A stretch of DNA of 64,000 nt, taken from contig CM119267.1 in NCBI GenBank assembly GCA_051294375.1, positions 14,501,694 through 14,565,693 on the forward strand, in the 5' to 3' direction. Shown one piece after another: positions 21,064 through 33,710 of the stretch (the first letter of the stretch is position 1; every line of letters starts with the position of its first letter). This DNA is from Paraspadella gotoi. Its lineage: Eukaryota > Chaetognatha. The notes beneath the pieces are model-generated. The model saw nothing but the letters and a program-made list of their open reading frames with translations. It did not search any database and was not told where the DNA came from. The position numbers and the translations under genes were made by a program.

Positions 21064-22306
21064 ATGAAACAAGAGACTTTCGTCAAAGGAGAGCGACTAA
21101 AATTGCTCATTCACGTTATAAATCCGGAAGAAAACTCTTTTGTGACCGCTGATGGATTGCTGTCGTGTATGAGGAATGAACCTCGGGATTGAATCGGATT
21201 ATAAAATCGACGACCTGATCGTTTCCAGGCGTAGTCGTTATCCGTTCTCAGTTCACCGCCATCTCGTGGAGAGAACGTACTTGGTTTTTATCAGGATAAT
21301 TTCTACCGAGCCATCGTGCTTGAGTCCGACGTGGCGTCGGCGAGGATCTGGTTTACCGATTATGGCAACATCGCAACTGTCGCTCTGAAGGATCTGCGCG
21401 TCTTACCGAGGAAATGGCCAAGGAGAAGGCCGTTTCCATTTTGTGCAAATAGACGGGAGTTTAGTTGAAAGTCAAGTCAGGGAATTCAACGATGAGTTGT
21501 CGAGGAAGAAAAGACCTATAGCCGAACTGAGGTTCATTGAAAAAATCGAGGATCTACACGGCGGGTACTCCGTAGAAGTGCTGTTGGATGCGAAGGATCA
21601 TATTTCAGTGTCACCTTCCAAAATTTTTTTCGCGTGTCATCGAATCGTTTGTCCATTTGGGAGATTTTTGATTTGCCCCTCCGTGGAGACAAACGAGCAG
21701 AAAACTTTAAAGAAAAACATGGCAAGTTTATAATTCAGAAGACATTCCTCTCTGCGCGGAACCACCGACCGTCGGCAGTTCGTTGCCGCAAAATATGAGG
21801 GAGACTACTATCGAGCCGAAGTTCTGTCCGTTTCGGGCAATAGCCTCCGTCTTGTTTTCATGGACTACGGAAATATGGCTAATACAGGATTTTCCAAAGT
21901 TAAGATTTTAAAAAGAACGACATCTACGCGGCCGTGCCGCAATCCACGAGGTGTTGTTTAAAAACTAACGAAGACGAGAGTCCAGTGGATTGGCCCGAAG
22001 ATAGGTGCCGAGCCGTTCTTAGGGATTTGCCCCACAAGTTGAGTGCCAGGTTCTTCGAACGATAAGACGGGGGAAAAGTCCATTGTCGAGTTATGGGTTG
22101 CGGGCAACCTTTTTCTGAGCAAATGAATCACAAAGGAACTGACGACACTTCGTTTGGAAAAAACCGCAAAAGAAGAAAGAGCAACACACTCTCATCCGAG
22201 GACGATCGAAGGCGAGCCACAAGCGCTCGATGAATTAGAGGATCGCATGAGAAGATTGGAGGAAATGTTGGCGACATTTACTAAAAGTAAATGCAACATT
22301 TACTAA
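21064..22306 (+). pseudogene. Broken copy A of the Tudor-domain gene
   Basis: Near-identical to 37307-38563 but with many one- or two-base insertions and deletions that shift the frame repeatedly; for example GGATTATAAAATC here for GGATTTATAAAATC, and CGTTATCCG for CGTTTATCCG. Substitutions are rare. A real decaying pseudogene should show mostly substitutions, so unpolished sequence of the same locus is the likelier explanation. If real, it encodes nothing intact beyond about 100 residues. Confidence 0.7.
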
Positions 22307-22507
22307 AAGTAAATGCAACATTTACTAAAAGTACTGTACAGATACCATATACACATTAATGAATTTATCTAGTTTTGCGCTTTATAATTATATTGTTTTT
22401 TCAACAAAATAATACTATAGTTTATGTATCTGCATGTATGAATAAATTTATTTCCTTCTTTTTTTTTTTTGCCTAATCGGCTTAGTGCCAGTAACAAAAC
22501 GACAATC

Positions 22508-23655
22508 ATGGCATCGGCGGCGGTTTAGAAACGCCTCTAATCGCCGAGGACAGGGCGATATCTTCTTTTTATTATCCTTCCTTTCTTTCTGAGCTTCTCG
22601 GTCTCGAGGTACCCGTCGAAAACATTTCCTCCCCATCTCGATCAACACGCTTAGCCACCTGGAGATGGTTACCGTGAATGCTTGAGCCGCGTTCGTGCCC
22701 ACGGATATTGGAAGGACGTCATTGTCGCCGCCGTAAAGTTATATCGGCCTGAGATTGGCCTCCTCGGATCGCTATGACGAGAGCGTCTGCGAGCTCATTT
22801 CCACATCGCATGACGCCATGTTCCACCGCGACTCTGGTCTCGCCTCTGCCACGATCACGTTAAAATCAACGAAAATTTTAACGGAACCGATATCTCCAAT
22901 CCCTTTGGTTGTGTACCACTTAGGGCACAAAAATGGTACCCCCTTTCAAAGTGGACCCCTCTCACCGATTCGTCTTCACGGCGGCCAGCGATAGTCCCGA
23001 GTCACGTGACCAACAATCAAACGAAAAAAACTATATTTTATTACAAAGAGCCAGTATGCCCTTAACCTCTATGGCGAGAACCCCGGCAAGGTTACCTGTC
23101 TCGAAATCAACGGCGACTTGTTGTTCGTCGGCTGCAAATCAACGGAACTGTCGCAGTGTGGAACTGGAAGACGGCCCGTCACATCAATCAGGTCGCCCAC
23201 GCGGCTGGGCATCCTCGCGCTGAAGGCTCGTCATCGCCGCCTCATGGTTGGCTGTCGAGACCACACCGCCTCTCTCTGGCGATTTTCCTCGGCCAACCGC
23301 TCCGGCTTCCATAGGGCGACTTTCCGTGTTACTCGTGGCCTCATCCGCGCGGTCGACTTCAACGCTACTCACGCCGTCATAGTTTCCGACAACACCGTCG
23401 GCGTCTGGTATCTGGAGAATGAGACGCAATTACGGACATTGCCAGGAATACAGTCACCTGCATGTCCCTTCACCGAAACCTCCTTATTGTCGGTCCATCG
23501 ATAGATCAGTTAAACTTTGGGACGTAGTATCTGGAAAATGTCTAAAGGTTTCTGGAAGAGTGCGCCGCTGAGGTCACCTGTCTAACCACTGATTGGAAGG
23601 AAAAACTCTTCACCGGCGACAGGAGTGGAACGTTAGAGTTTGGGATCTCAAAAAG
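22508..23655 (+). pseudogene. Broken copy A of F-box/WD40 exon 1
   Basis: Matches exon 1 of the gene at 38768-39925, including the GGTGAGG donor at its end, with many single-base indels. The second exon is not present after it; instead the intron-like repeat DNA continues to the mirror point at about 26.4 kb. Same remarks on origin as for the Tudor copy. Confidence 0.7.
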
Positions 23656-23875
23656 GTGAGGAAAACTGGGTATGAAAGACTTTTTACGTAGGTGATTTAC
23701 CATTCATTCAAGTTTTCTTCATGCGCAATAAAATTAGTGCAACCATATAAATTATCCATTTATTCAATATGTACATTATCTTATTCGATAATAACCTTCG
23801 ATTCGTTGTGTTGTGAGATTAGCAAGAGAATTTGTTTTTATTACAACAAAGATTTATTTTAAACAATATGAAACA

Positions 23876-23911
23876 GACATGTTTCGACTCTAGTAAGAGT
23901 CTTCATCAGCG
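23876..23911 (-). ncRNA. Hammerhead ribozyme core, type I (copy A)
   Basis: Read on the minus strand: CTGATGA, stem II AGACTC/GAGTC with loop TTACTA, then GAAACATGTC. All core nucleotides are present and the cleavage triplet is GTC. Stem III would be formed by the self-complementary ACATGT. Stem I looks weak by eye. It is the same copy as 40157-40191 if region A duplicates region C. Confidence 0.7.
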
Positions 23912-24731
23912 CATTTGTGAAAATTTAACTACAAATTATGGGAGAGGAGACAGAGAAAAAAGAGAGAGAGAGACGCAAAGTTTTCCAACAAAGAATTAAG
24001 GAAGGAGAGTGGTCAGAGGTGAGGACAGGTTAAGCTCAAGACGATTTGAATTTAGTTTGTGAAAGAAATTAAATTTTTGAGACAGAGAGAGAGAGAAATG
24101 AGACGGTAAATATACATTTAGTTAATGTAAAACAAAGTTAAATGTTATTTTTAACTAAAGTTTTGAAATTTATCAACAATTACCTAATAATAAATAGATA
24201 GTTGGAATGAAATAAGTGAAATTGAAAGAGTTGGAGGATGGAAAGGGATAGCTAAGCAAAAGAAAAAGTGAAATAAAGATTTCAATTCGATTTCTTTTTA
24301 AATTTTTATATTTTGCTGTTTTTACTGCAGTCAAATATATTTGCGCGGTCTTGTACTGATTTCGTTTCTGTTGGTTTTAGGCTATCTTCAGCCACTAACG
24401 AAAAAATAAAATTAATGTCATAGTATGAAATAATAAATGAGTTAAAATTTCTATCAAATTTTTTTCATTTTTTTTTTTTTTTTACTGTTTTTGCCAAATA
24501 TTTTTTTTAAATTAAAGACAACATGATTAACTAATGTAACTACAATGTTTTGGTATATTTTCTTGCCGGAACAAAGAAAATTCATTGACATTATATGTAT
24601 CAATATGGAGCCCTGAAATACCTTATTTTCTTTATAATATATCTCTTATTGATAAAGAAAACTATTTCACCATACCGCTACATTCATTTGCATATTATGA
24701 AAAGGCTGTAGTGGTTTTTTAAAATTCGTTT

Positions 24732-25362
24732 ATACAGAAGGCTTCATATTATATGTGGTAACCCTTTTTTATGACCAGAATCGTGTTCCTACCAAAATAC
24801 CTGATCGAATTTCATGAAATTTTACATTTAGTCTTAATGACGTTATAAATGGAACTATCGAGCGCAATTTTAATATTCAACCCCTGACAAGAAGATACAG
24901 GGCCCTGGGGGTGGACCCCTGGGGGCCAAAAAACCTAAAATTGATATAAAAAAAATTTTAAAACTCAAATTGAAAAATTTTCAATATATCAGCATAGTTT
25001 GAAGATGCATGGTTCATCATTTTACTTCTAACTATTTATTACAAAAACTGACTTGAACTGCTGATGTTCATGAAGCTGAAAATTAAGGTAAACTAATATT
25101 TCTGTGATAATTAATGTTTTTGTTTAAAAAGTAAACGTCTATGCAACTGTTCAAAACAAAAATAATGAAAAAATTTAAAACAATTTTTGGCCATTTATTG
25201 GCCCCTAGGGTGACCCTCCGGGCCCAGGGCTCAGGTCAAATATGAATTTCGCCTCGATAGTTCTATTAGGATCGTTCATTCAAATTTCAATAAATTTGGT
25301 CCAGTAGCTTTCTCGGAACGTGTTCTGGATAATAAACATTTTATAATATGAAGCTTCTGTTA
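24732..25362. mobile_element. MITE-like inverted-repeat element, copy A
   Basis: Bounded by ATACAGAAGGCTTCATATTA and its inverted form; contains GAACTATCGAG and the GGGCCCTGGGGGTGGACCCC block. Corresponds to 41045-41715. No coding capacity. Confidence 0.65.
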
Positions 25363-26219
25363 TATTATTCATATTGAATATTCATATGCACCTAAAGATT
25401 ACCCAAATTTATAATTTAGCCTTTGTCTGTCATTTTTAAATATCAGACGGAACAAAGTTTTTATATTATAATTAATATATTATTTTATTATTTGTTATTA
25501 TTATATATTATAATAGATTGGAAAGTTGTGAGAGAACTTAGGAGTATGTTTTTGGATACCACGACCTATCTACAATTTTTAATCGTAAGGAAACCTTTAT
25601 CTCAAGATCTATACAATGAGAATACTGTTCTTCAGAAACTTATTCCGTTTTTTCAACATAAGAACATTTATTGTTTAAATTTAATTAATTAATTTTATTT
25701 AACTGTTTTTTTTCTCTCTATTTTATAATGTTTTTCGTTTGCTCAGACTTAGTCTGTTTGTTTATTTGTTGATGATGATTGTACTGAATCAACCTTGTTG
25801 TATTCGAATAAAATCGCATATATTTAAATAATGTTTTTTAAGGTTACTACATGAAATTTGTTTATTTTTTCTTTTCATCAAATTATAATTTATTATTCTT
25901 AGTATTTACTTATACGTATGAGGCATATAAAAATTTCGCTTATATGACAAACAAATTCAAGCTTTTCTCTTTCAGAAACTATAATTTTTAATTTTTTAAA
26001 CATTTTCCAAGTATGTTTAAATCAAATTCAAAAGTTGTTATACTTTTGACTAAAATAAAATTTAACGAACGTTGATTTGTTTTGAAAATTGGGCGTGGAA
26101 AATGACCTTTTTATGTGGATTATTTCTAAACGCTTGATCGATTGATTTGAAATGTTGTATCAACAATAAAGCGGTAGATATAAAAATCAAGTGGATTCAA
26201 AATTCGAATAATAATAAAA

Positions 26220-26650
26220 AAAAATTATTTTTCTTTTTCAATTTTCGCATACGCCCATATTTATCATAGTACTCACCATAGAAAATGTCGAATTTAGAAG
26301 GTTTTTTTTATTTTAAATCGCGATTCGAATTCCTCACAAAAAGTTTGATATAAAGAATATGTAAGTTCTTTAATAAAAATTCTTCATTAATGGTTGCATA
26401 AATTCTAAAAAACCTATTATAATTACTAATAATAAAATTTTTTAGGTTGAATTAAATAGTTTTTTGAAATTTTGAACCACTAATGAATAATTTTCTATAA
26501 GACGTTATATCTTCTAATATCAACTTTTGTTTGAGGAATTCGAATCTGCATTTTAAAACATAAAAAAAAAACCTTCTAAAATTCGACATTTTCTATGGTG
26601 AGTACTATGTATAATATGGGCGTATGCGAAAATTGAAAAAGAAATAATTA
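26220..26650. repeat. Hairpin element at the centre of the large mirror repeat
   Basis: ATAGTACTCACCATAGAAAATGTCG on the left and CATTTTCTATGGTGAGTACTAT on the right are inverted copies; the fold-back tip is near 26440. From this point the sequence to about 32.8 kb mirrors the sequence to the left. The same hairpin exists at 42600-43000 but is not followed there by a long mirror. Confidence 0.65.
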
Positions 26651-27541
26651 ATTTTTTTTTTTTTATTATTCGAATTTTGATTCCACTTGATTTTATATTT
26701 TTGCTACGCTTTATTGTTGATACAACATTTCAATCAAATCGATCCAAGCCGTTTAGAAATAATCCACATAAAAAGGGTCATTTTCGCACGCCCAATTTTT
26801 CAAAACAAAATCAACGTTCTTAAATTTTTATTTTAGTCAAAAGTATACAACATTTTGCAATTGATTTACATACCTTGGAAAATGTTTTAAAAATTAAAAA
26901 TTATAGTTTCTGAAAGAAGAAAAGCTGAATTTGTTTGTCAATATAAGGCGAAATTTTATATGCTCATACGTATAAGTAAATTCTAAGAATTAATAATTAT
27001 AATTTTGATGAAAAGAAAAAATAAACAAATTTCATGTAGTACCTTAAAAACATTATTTAAATATGATGCGATTTTATTCGAAACAACAAGGTTGATTCAG
27101 TACAACATCATACAAATAACAAACAGACTAGTCTGAGCAACGAAAAACATATAATAGAAGAGAAAAAAACAGTTAATAAAATTAATTTAATTAAAATTTA
27201 AAAATTAACAATTGTTCTTATGTTGTAAAAAACGGGAATAAGTTTTTCTGAAAAGAAAGTATTTCCTCATGTATAGATCTTGAGCATAAAGTTCCTTACG
27301 ATTAAAATTGAGATAGGTTCGTGGTATTACAAACATACTCCTAAGTTCTTCTCACACTTTCCCAATCGTATTATAAATATTTAATAAACAAATAATAATA
27401 AATAATATATAAATTATAAACTATAAAAACTTTGTTCCGGCTGATTTAAAAATGACAGACAAAGGGCTAAATTTTAAATTTGGTATCTTAGGCAATTTAA
27501 AACCTTTCATGTATTCATAATACATTAATATGAATAATTGA

Positions 27542-28239
27542 ATACAGAAGCTTCATAATTATAAAATGTAGGTACCCCTTTTTTTGACCAGAAACAGTTC
27601 GAGAAGCTTTAATCTCGGACCAAATTTATTGAAATTTTAGAATGAACGATCCTAGTCTATAAATAGAACTATCGAGGCGAATTTCAAATATTTGCCCTGA
27701 GCGAGATCTATGGGGGCCCCCCCCGGGAAAGGGGGTTTTTTTTTTTTCACCCTTTTGGGCGTAATAAATGGCCAAAATTTTTTTAAATTTTTTCATTATT
27801 TTTGTTTTGAACAGTTGCATAGGCGTTTACTTTTAAACAAAAACGATTAAATTATTCACAGGAATATTAGTTTACCTTAATTTTCAGCTTCATGAACATC
27901 AGCAAGTTCAAGGTCAGTTTTTGGAATAATATAGGAAAATTGGAAGTAAAATGATGAACCATGCATTTCAAACTATGGCTGAATTATTGAAAATTTTTAA
28001 TTGATTAAAATTTTGTTTTTATGTCAATTTTTAGGTTCTTTTTTGGCCCCCGAGGGGTCCACCCTAAGGGCCCTGTATCTCTTGTCAGGGGTTGAATATT
28101 AAAATTCGCCTCGATAGTTCCATTTATACGTCATTAAGATAATGTAAAATTTATGGAAATTCGATCAGGTAGTTTGGTAGAAACAGATCTGGTCAAAAAA
28201 AGGGTCTACCACATCTTTATAATATGAAGCCTTCTGTAT
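27542..28239. mobile_element. MITE-like inverted-repeat element, copy B
   Basis: Reverse-strand counterpart of 24732-25362. It includes a garbled C/G/T homopolymer run at about 27715-27750 where the other copies have ordinary sequence, which points to poor base quality. Confidence 0.6.
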
Positions 28240-29207
28240 AAAACGATTTTTATAAAAAAAAACCACGACAGCTTTTCATAACATGAAATGAATGTAGCGG
28301 TATGGGTGAAATAGTTTTCTTTTATCATAAAGAGATAAATTTACAAAGAAAATAAGGTATTTCAGGGCTTCCATTTGATACTATAATTGTCAATGATTTT
28401 CTTATTGTTTCCGGCAAGTGAAATATACCTAAAACATTGTAGTACATTAGTTAATATTATGTTTATAATTCTTTTAAAAAAATATTTTGGCAAAACAGTA
28501 AAAAAAAAATAAAAATTTGAAAAAATTCAATTCATTCTATTTCTATATGACTTATTTTTGTCATTGAAAGATAGCCTAAACCCAACAAACATCTCCGTGA
28601 AAATTACTGCATATAACCACATATAATTAACGTTGAAACGTTTTTTTGAAAACTTTATTATTTTTTCCGGGGCTGGATAGCAACTGTAATCTGATAATTT
28701 ATGGAAAGCTTGTTTTTTATTACTGCTTATGTGCTGAAAAGACTGCCTAGGAACCCAACAAACGATATTCAGAACCTGCTTCGTCTTGGAAATTTTTTGC
28801 TTGCTGCGGAAACGACAAATCTAAAATTTTAAAAAATCAATTATTTTCACTTTCTCTTTGCTTAGCTATCTCTTTCCATCCCTCCAACTCTTTCAATTTC
28901 ACTTATTTTCATTTTCCACATAATCATTATTATTAGGTAATTGTTTGATAAATTTCAAAATTAGTTTAAAAATAACATTTAACTTTTTAAAATGTATTAT
29001 TTACGTCTCATTTCTCTCTCTCTCTCTGTCTCAAAATTTAATTTCTTTTCACCAAACTAATTCACAATCTAGTTGAGCTTAACCTCCCTCGCACCTCTGA
29101 CGCACTCTCCTTTCCCTAATTCTTTGTTGGAAACCTTTGGTCTCTCTCTCTTTTTTTTCTCTCCGTCTCCTCTCCCATATTTGTGAGTTAAATTTTCACA
29201 AATGCGC

Positions 29208-29243
29208 CTGATGAAGACTCTTACGATAGGTCGAAACCATGTC
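29208..29243 (+). ncRNA. Hammerhead ribozyme core, type I (copy B, damaged)
   Basis: CTGATGAAGACTC, loop, AGGTCGAAACCATGTC. Mirror of 23876-23911 with an extra C after GAAAC and a changed stem base. These look like the same kind of errors as in the rest of copy B. Confidence 0.5.
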
Positions 29244-29477
29244 TGTTTTCTATTGTTTAAAATTAAAATCTTTGTTGTAATAAAAAAAATTCTCTTTGCT
29301 ATCTCACAACAACAACGAATCAAAAGGTTAATTATCGAATAAGATAATGTACATATTGAAATAAATGGATAATTTATATGGTGCAACTAATTTTATTGCG
29401 CCTGAAGAAAACTTGATATGAATGGTAACATACACCTTAACGTAAAAAGTCTCTTATCCCAGCTTTTTTCCTCACCT

Positions 29478-30650
29478 TTTTGAGATCCCAAACTCTAAGC
29501 GTTCCCACTCCTGTCGCCGGTGAAGAGTTTTTCCTTTCCAATCAGGTGGGTTAGCAGGTGACCTCAGCGGGCGCCTCTTCAGAACCTTTTAGACATTTTT
29601 CCAGATACTACGTCCAAAGTTTAACTGATCTATCGATGGACGCCGACAATAAGGAGGTTCCGGTGAAGGGACATGCAGGTGACTGTATTCCCTGGCAATG
29701 TCCGTAATTGCGTCTCATTCTCAGATACCAGACCGCCGACGGTGTTGTCGGAAACTATGACGGCGTGAGTAGCGTTGAAGTCGACCGCGCGGATGAGGCC
29801 ATGGGAGTAACACTAAAGTCCGCCTCATGGAAGCCGGAGCGGTGGCCGAGAAAATCGCCAGAGAGACGGCGTGTGGTTCGACAGCCAACCATGAGGCGGC
29901 GATGACGAGCCTTCAAGCGCGAGGATCCCAGCCGGTGGCGACCTGATTTGAGTGACGGGCCGTCTTCCAGTTTCCACACTGCGAAGTTCCGTTATTGCAG
30001 CCGACGAACAACAAGGTGCCGTGATTTCGGGACAGGTAACCTTGCCGGGTTTCTCGCCATAGAGTTAAGGGCATACTCGCTCTTTGTAATAAAATATAGT
30101 TTTTTTTCGTTTGATGTTGGTCACGGTGACCTCGGGACTATCGCTGCCGCGCCGGAAGCGTGACCGACGGAATCGGTGAGAGGGGTCCACTTTGAAAAGG
30201 GGTACCAGTTTTGTTGCCCTAAGTGGTACACACAAAAGGATTGGAGATATCGGTTTCCGTTAAAATTTTCGTTGATTTTTAACGTGATCGTGGCAGAGCG
30301 AAGACCAGAGTCGGACGTGGAACATGGCGTCATGCGATTGGAAATGAGCTCGCAGCGCTCTTCGTCATAGCGATCGAGGAAGGCCCAATCTTTCAAGCGA
30401 TATAACTTTATCGCGGCGACAATGACGTCCTTCAATATCCGTGGGCTACGAACGCGGCTCAAGCATTCAGCGGTTAACCATCTCCGGTGGGCTAAGCGTG
30501 GTTGGATCCGAGATGGGGGAGAGAATGTTTTTCGAACGGTTACTCGAGACCCGAGAGAAAGCTCAGAAAGAAAGGAAGGATAATAAAAAGAAGATATCGC
30601 GCTGTCCTGTGCGATTAGAGCGTTTCTAAAAACGCCGTCCGATGCATGAT
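29478..30650 (-). pseudogene. Broken reverse copy B of F-box/WD40 exon 1
   Basis: Reverse complement of the exon at 38768-39925 with still more indels than copy A. The start codon region (GCATGATTGTGCG) is altered. No intact frame. Confidence 0.7.
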
Positions 30651-30864
30651 TGTGCGTTTTTTACTGGTCACTAAGCCGATTAGCAAAAAAAATAAGAAGG
30701 AAAAATAAAATATTCCATAGCAATGCAGATAACATCAAACTATAGTATATTTAATTGTTGAAAAAACAATATATTATAAAGCGAAACTAGATAAATTCAT
30801 TAATGTTGTTATATGGTTATCTGTTACAAGTACTTTTAGTATGTTGCATTTACTTTTAGTTAAA

Positions 30865-32222
30865 TGTTGCATTACTTTTAGTAAATGTCGCCAAATTTCC
30901 TCCAATCTTCTTCATGCGATCCTTCTAATTCACGAGGCGCTTTGTGCTGCCTTCGATGTCCTCGATGAGGTGTGTTGCCCTCTTTCTTCTTTGCGGTTTC
31001 TTCTTCCAACGAGTGTCGTAGTTGTGATTCATTTGCTCAGAAAAAGGTTGCCGCCACCCATGTAACTCGTCACAATGACCTTTTCCCCCGTCTTATCGTT
31101 CGAGAGGACGGCATCCTGGGCAAAACCTTAGCGGCACATCTTCGGCATCCTGGGAGGCCGTGGAATTGCATAGTGCCGCCGTGGGAAGACGCCACAGTGG
31201 TGGAATCCAGTCCTCCGCCGAAGGCCATAGCGCGGTGGGGGGGAATGCTCGGGAAGGTAGCGGTGGGGGTACTCTGCGTCTTTCGTAGTTTTTTAAAACA
31301 ACACCTCGTTGGATTGCGGAACGGCGCGTCAGATGTCGTTTCTTTCTTTTAAAATCTTTAACTTGAAAATCCTGTTATTAGCCATATTTCCTGTATCCAT
31401 GAAAACAAGAACGGAGGCTATTGCCCGAAACGGACAGAACTTCGGCTCGATAGTAAGTCTCCCTCATAATTTTGCGGCAACGAAGTGCCGACGGTCGGTG
31501 GTTCCGCGCGAGAGGAATGTCTTCTGAATTATAACTCTGCCATGTTTCTTTAAAGTTTTCTGCTCGTTTTGCTCTCCACGGAGGGGGCAAATCAAAAATC
31601 TCCAATGGACAAACGATTCGATGACAGCGAAAACAATTTTTGGAAAGGTGACACTGAATATTGATCCTTCGCATCCAACAGCACTTATACGGAGAGTACC
31701 CGCCGTGTAGATCCTCGATTTTTTTCAATGACCTTCAGTTCTGGCTATAGGTCTTTTCTTCCTCGCAAACTCATCGTGAATTCCTGAACTTGACTTTCAA
31801 TAACATCCGTCTTGTTTGCCACAAATGGGAAACGGCCTTCTCCTTGCCATTTTCCCTCGGCTAAGACGCGCAGATCCTTCAGAGACGACAGTTGCGATGT
31901 TGCCATAATCGGTAAACCAAGATCCTCGCCGACGCCACGTCGGACTCAAGCACGATGGCTCGGTTAGTAAATTAATCCTGATAAAACCAAGTACGTTCTC
32001 TCCACGAGATGGCGGTGAACTGAAGAACGGATAAACGGACTACGCTGGAGGAACGGATCGCAGGTCGTCGATTTTATAAAATCCGATTCAATCCGGAGGG
32101 TTCATTTCCTCATTACACGACAGCAATCCATCAGCGGTCACAAAAGCATTTTTCTTCCGGATTTATAAACGGGAATGAAGCAATTTTAGTCGCTCTCCTT
32201 TTGACGAAAGTCTCTTGTTTCT
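30865..32222 (-). pseudogene. Broken reverse copy B of the Tudor gene
   Basis: Reverse complement of the gene at 37307-38563. The ATG is lost (ATCAGAAACAAG in place of ATCATGAAACAAG) and frames break every hundred bases or so. Confidence 0.7.
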
Positions 32223-32574
32223 GATATGAGCTTTTGTCTGCTCTAAAGGCAGTGATTTTGAGTTCGGGTATTTTCACCCATGAATTTGGAACTTTACTAC
32301 TATTATACTTTTTTCACACTGATAAATATGAAACACCCTTATTTAAAAACGGTTAGCTATGTATATTCTTCTCTTTATAACAAGAAGTTCATAGGTAATT
32401 TCTATGCCTTTAAATAGTTAAAGACATTGATTTCTTTTTCGCAGCGATCAATCAATTACGGTAATCAGTCTTAAATAAAAACTAAAAACGATTTTTCCAT
32501 GGAAGAACCAACTTTTAGAGGATAATTTTCGTAGAGATTGTCCGTATTTTAGTAGTATACTACTGGCTTAGGTA

Positions 32575-32799
32575 GGTAGCCGCACTCATGGGGTGAGTCA
32601 AAATTTAGGTGAGTATAATGCTCATACGAATATTTATGACATTTTAAGAATACTTTCATGACAAAAAATTTTCTAATATGGCTCTATACCTAAGTATTAA
32701 TTTTTTAATATTTATTTATAGATAGGAAAGGCCAAAATTTTTTTGGGAATTTTTAAATTTATGACCAGATTCCCGATAGCTCATAAAAATGTTGTCTAC
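32575..32799. mobile_element. T1 element, single arm cut by assembly gap
   Basis: Begins GGTAGCCGCACTCATGGGGT and continues as the T1 arm for 225 bases until the N run. Confidence 0.7.
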
Positions 32800-32824
32800 N
32801 NNNNNNNNNNNNNNNNNNNNNNNN
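32800..32824. other. Assembly gap, 25 N
   Basis: Exactly 25 N. A fixed short length suggests a placeholder of unknown size. The sequence resuming at 32825 matches 15240 onward, not the sequence left of the gap. Confidence 0.95.
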
Positions 32825-33052
32825 TGTCAGAGAGATTCCTCTCTCAAAATTTCACCACTTAATTTCTTTTCACAATCTAGCTCAATCTGTCTTCACCTTA
32901 ACCTGTCCTCACATCTGACCACTATTCTTTTCTCACTCTGTGTTGGAAAACTTTGCCCTCTCTCTGTCTCCCTCTCTCTCTCTCTCTCTTCTTTCTTTAC
33001 TTTTCCTTTGCACAAATAGTTTGTAAAATTCACAAACAATTTTTCTATGGCG

Positions 33053-33086
33053 CTGAAGGCTTGTAATTTAAAGCCGAAACATGTAC
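33053..33086 (+). ncRNA. Decayed hammerhead core (duplicate of 15475)
   Basis: Same CTGAAGGCT and AAGCCGAAACATGTAC sequence, with the shortened first box and altered cleavage site. Confidence 0.5.
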
Positions 33087-33710
33087 GTCCCATTGTACCA
33101 ATAAAATCGTTTGTTGTAAACAAATTCAAACTTCTTCTACTAATACTTTTGGCTGTAAAAAAATTTTTAAAGCCAACTTTTAATTTTTGTAAGGTGTTTT
33201 TTAAAACTAAAACTCGTTTTTTAACTAATTTTATAGTTATATCTGATGAGAAACACACTTTTTTAAATAAAAAAAAACCGCATTCCTTTAATCTCATGGG
33301 AAGCTTCAGGACATTTTTTTCTCCCAATCGACACGTTTTTGCTACAAAAATCTGTCGATTTTTTAACACCTAGGCAACCAAACTTTCCGCTTAAAATCTT
33401 GCACTACCCTAATTTTTTTTCTTACAATACATTCAGTATGATTTAAATTTAAAAAAATTAGTGAGAAGGAGAAAAGATAAGAGAAGCAAGAGTATGGGTG
33501 AAAAAAGGGGCAGGAGGAGGGAGAAACAAGTGAAAAAAATTATTAATATGGGGAGAATAGGAAGAACGAGAATGATTAAGAGAAAAGAAAAAAACAAGAA
33601 AGAAGGAAGAAAAGAATCAGAGAGGGAGTGAAAAGCAGAGATAGAGCGGAAGGGAAATAAGGTAAAGGAAGAAAAGAATGGTATGAACAGTAATGAGCGT
33701 AGAGAAAAGT

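Noticed and set aside
25423-25692. 89-residue ORF
   Set aside because: Inside the A-copy intron repeats; the equivalent at 41.8-42.06 kb is frame-broken, so it is not coding.
27715-27750. G-quadruplex or biological homopolymer feature
   Set aside because: The aligned copies at 25.2 and 41.5 kb have ordinary sequence there, so it is probably a base-calling fault.
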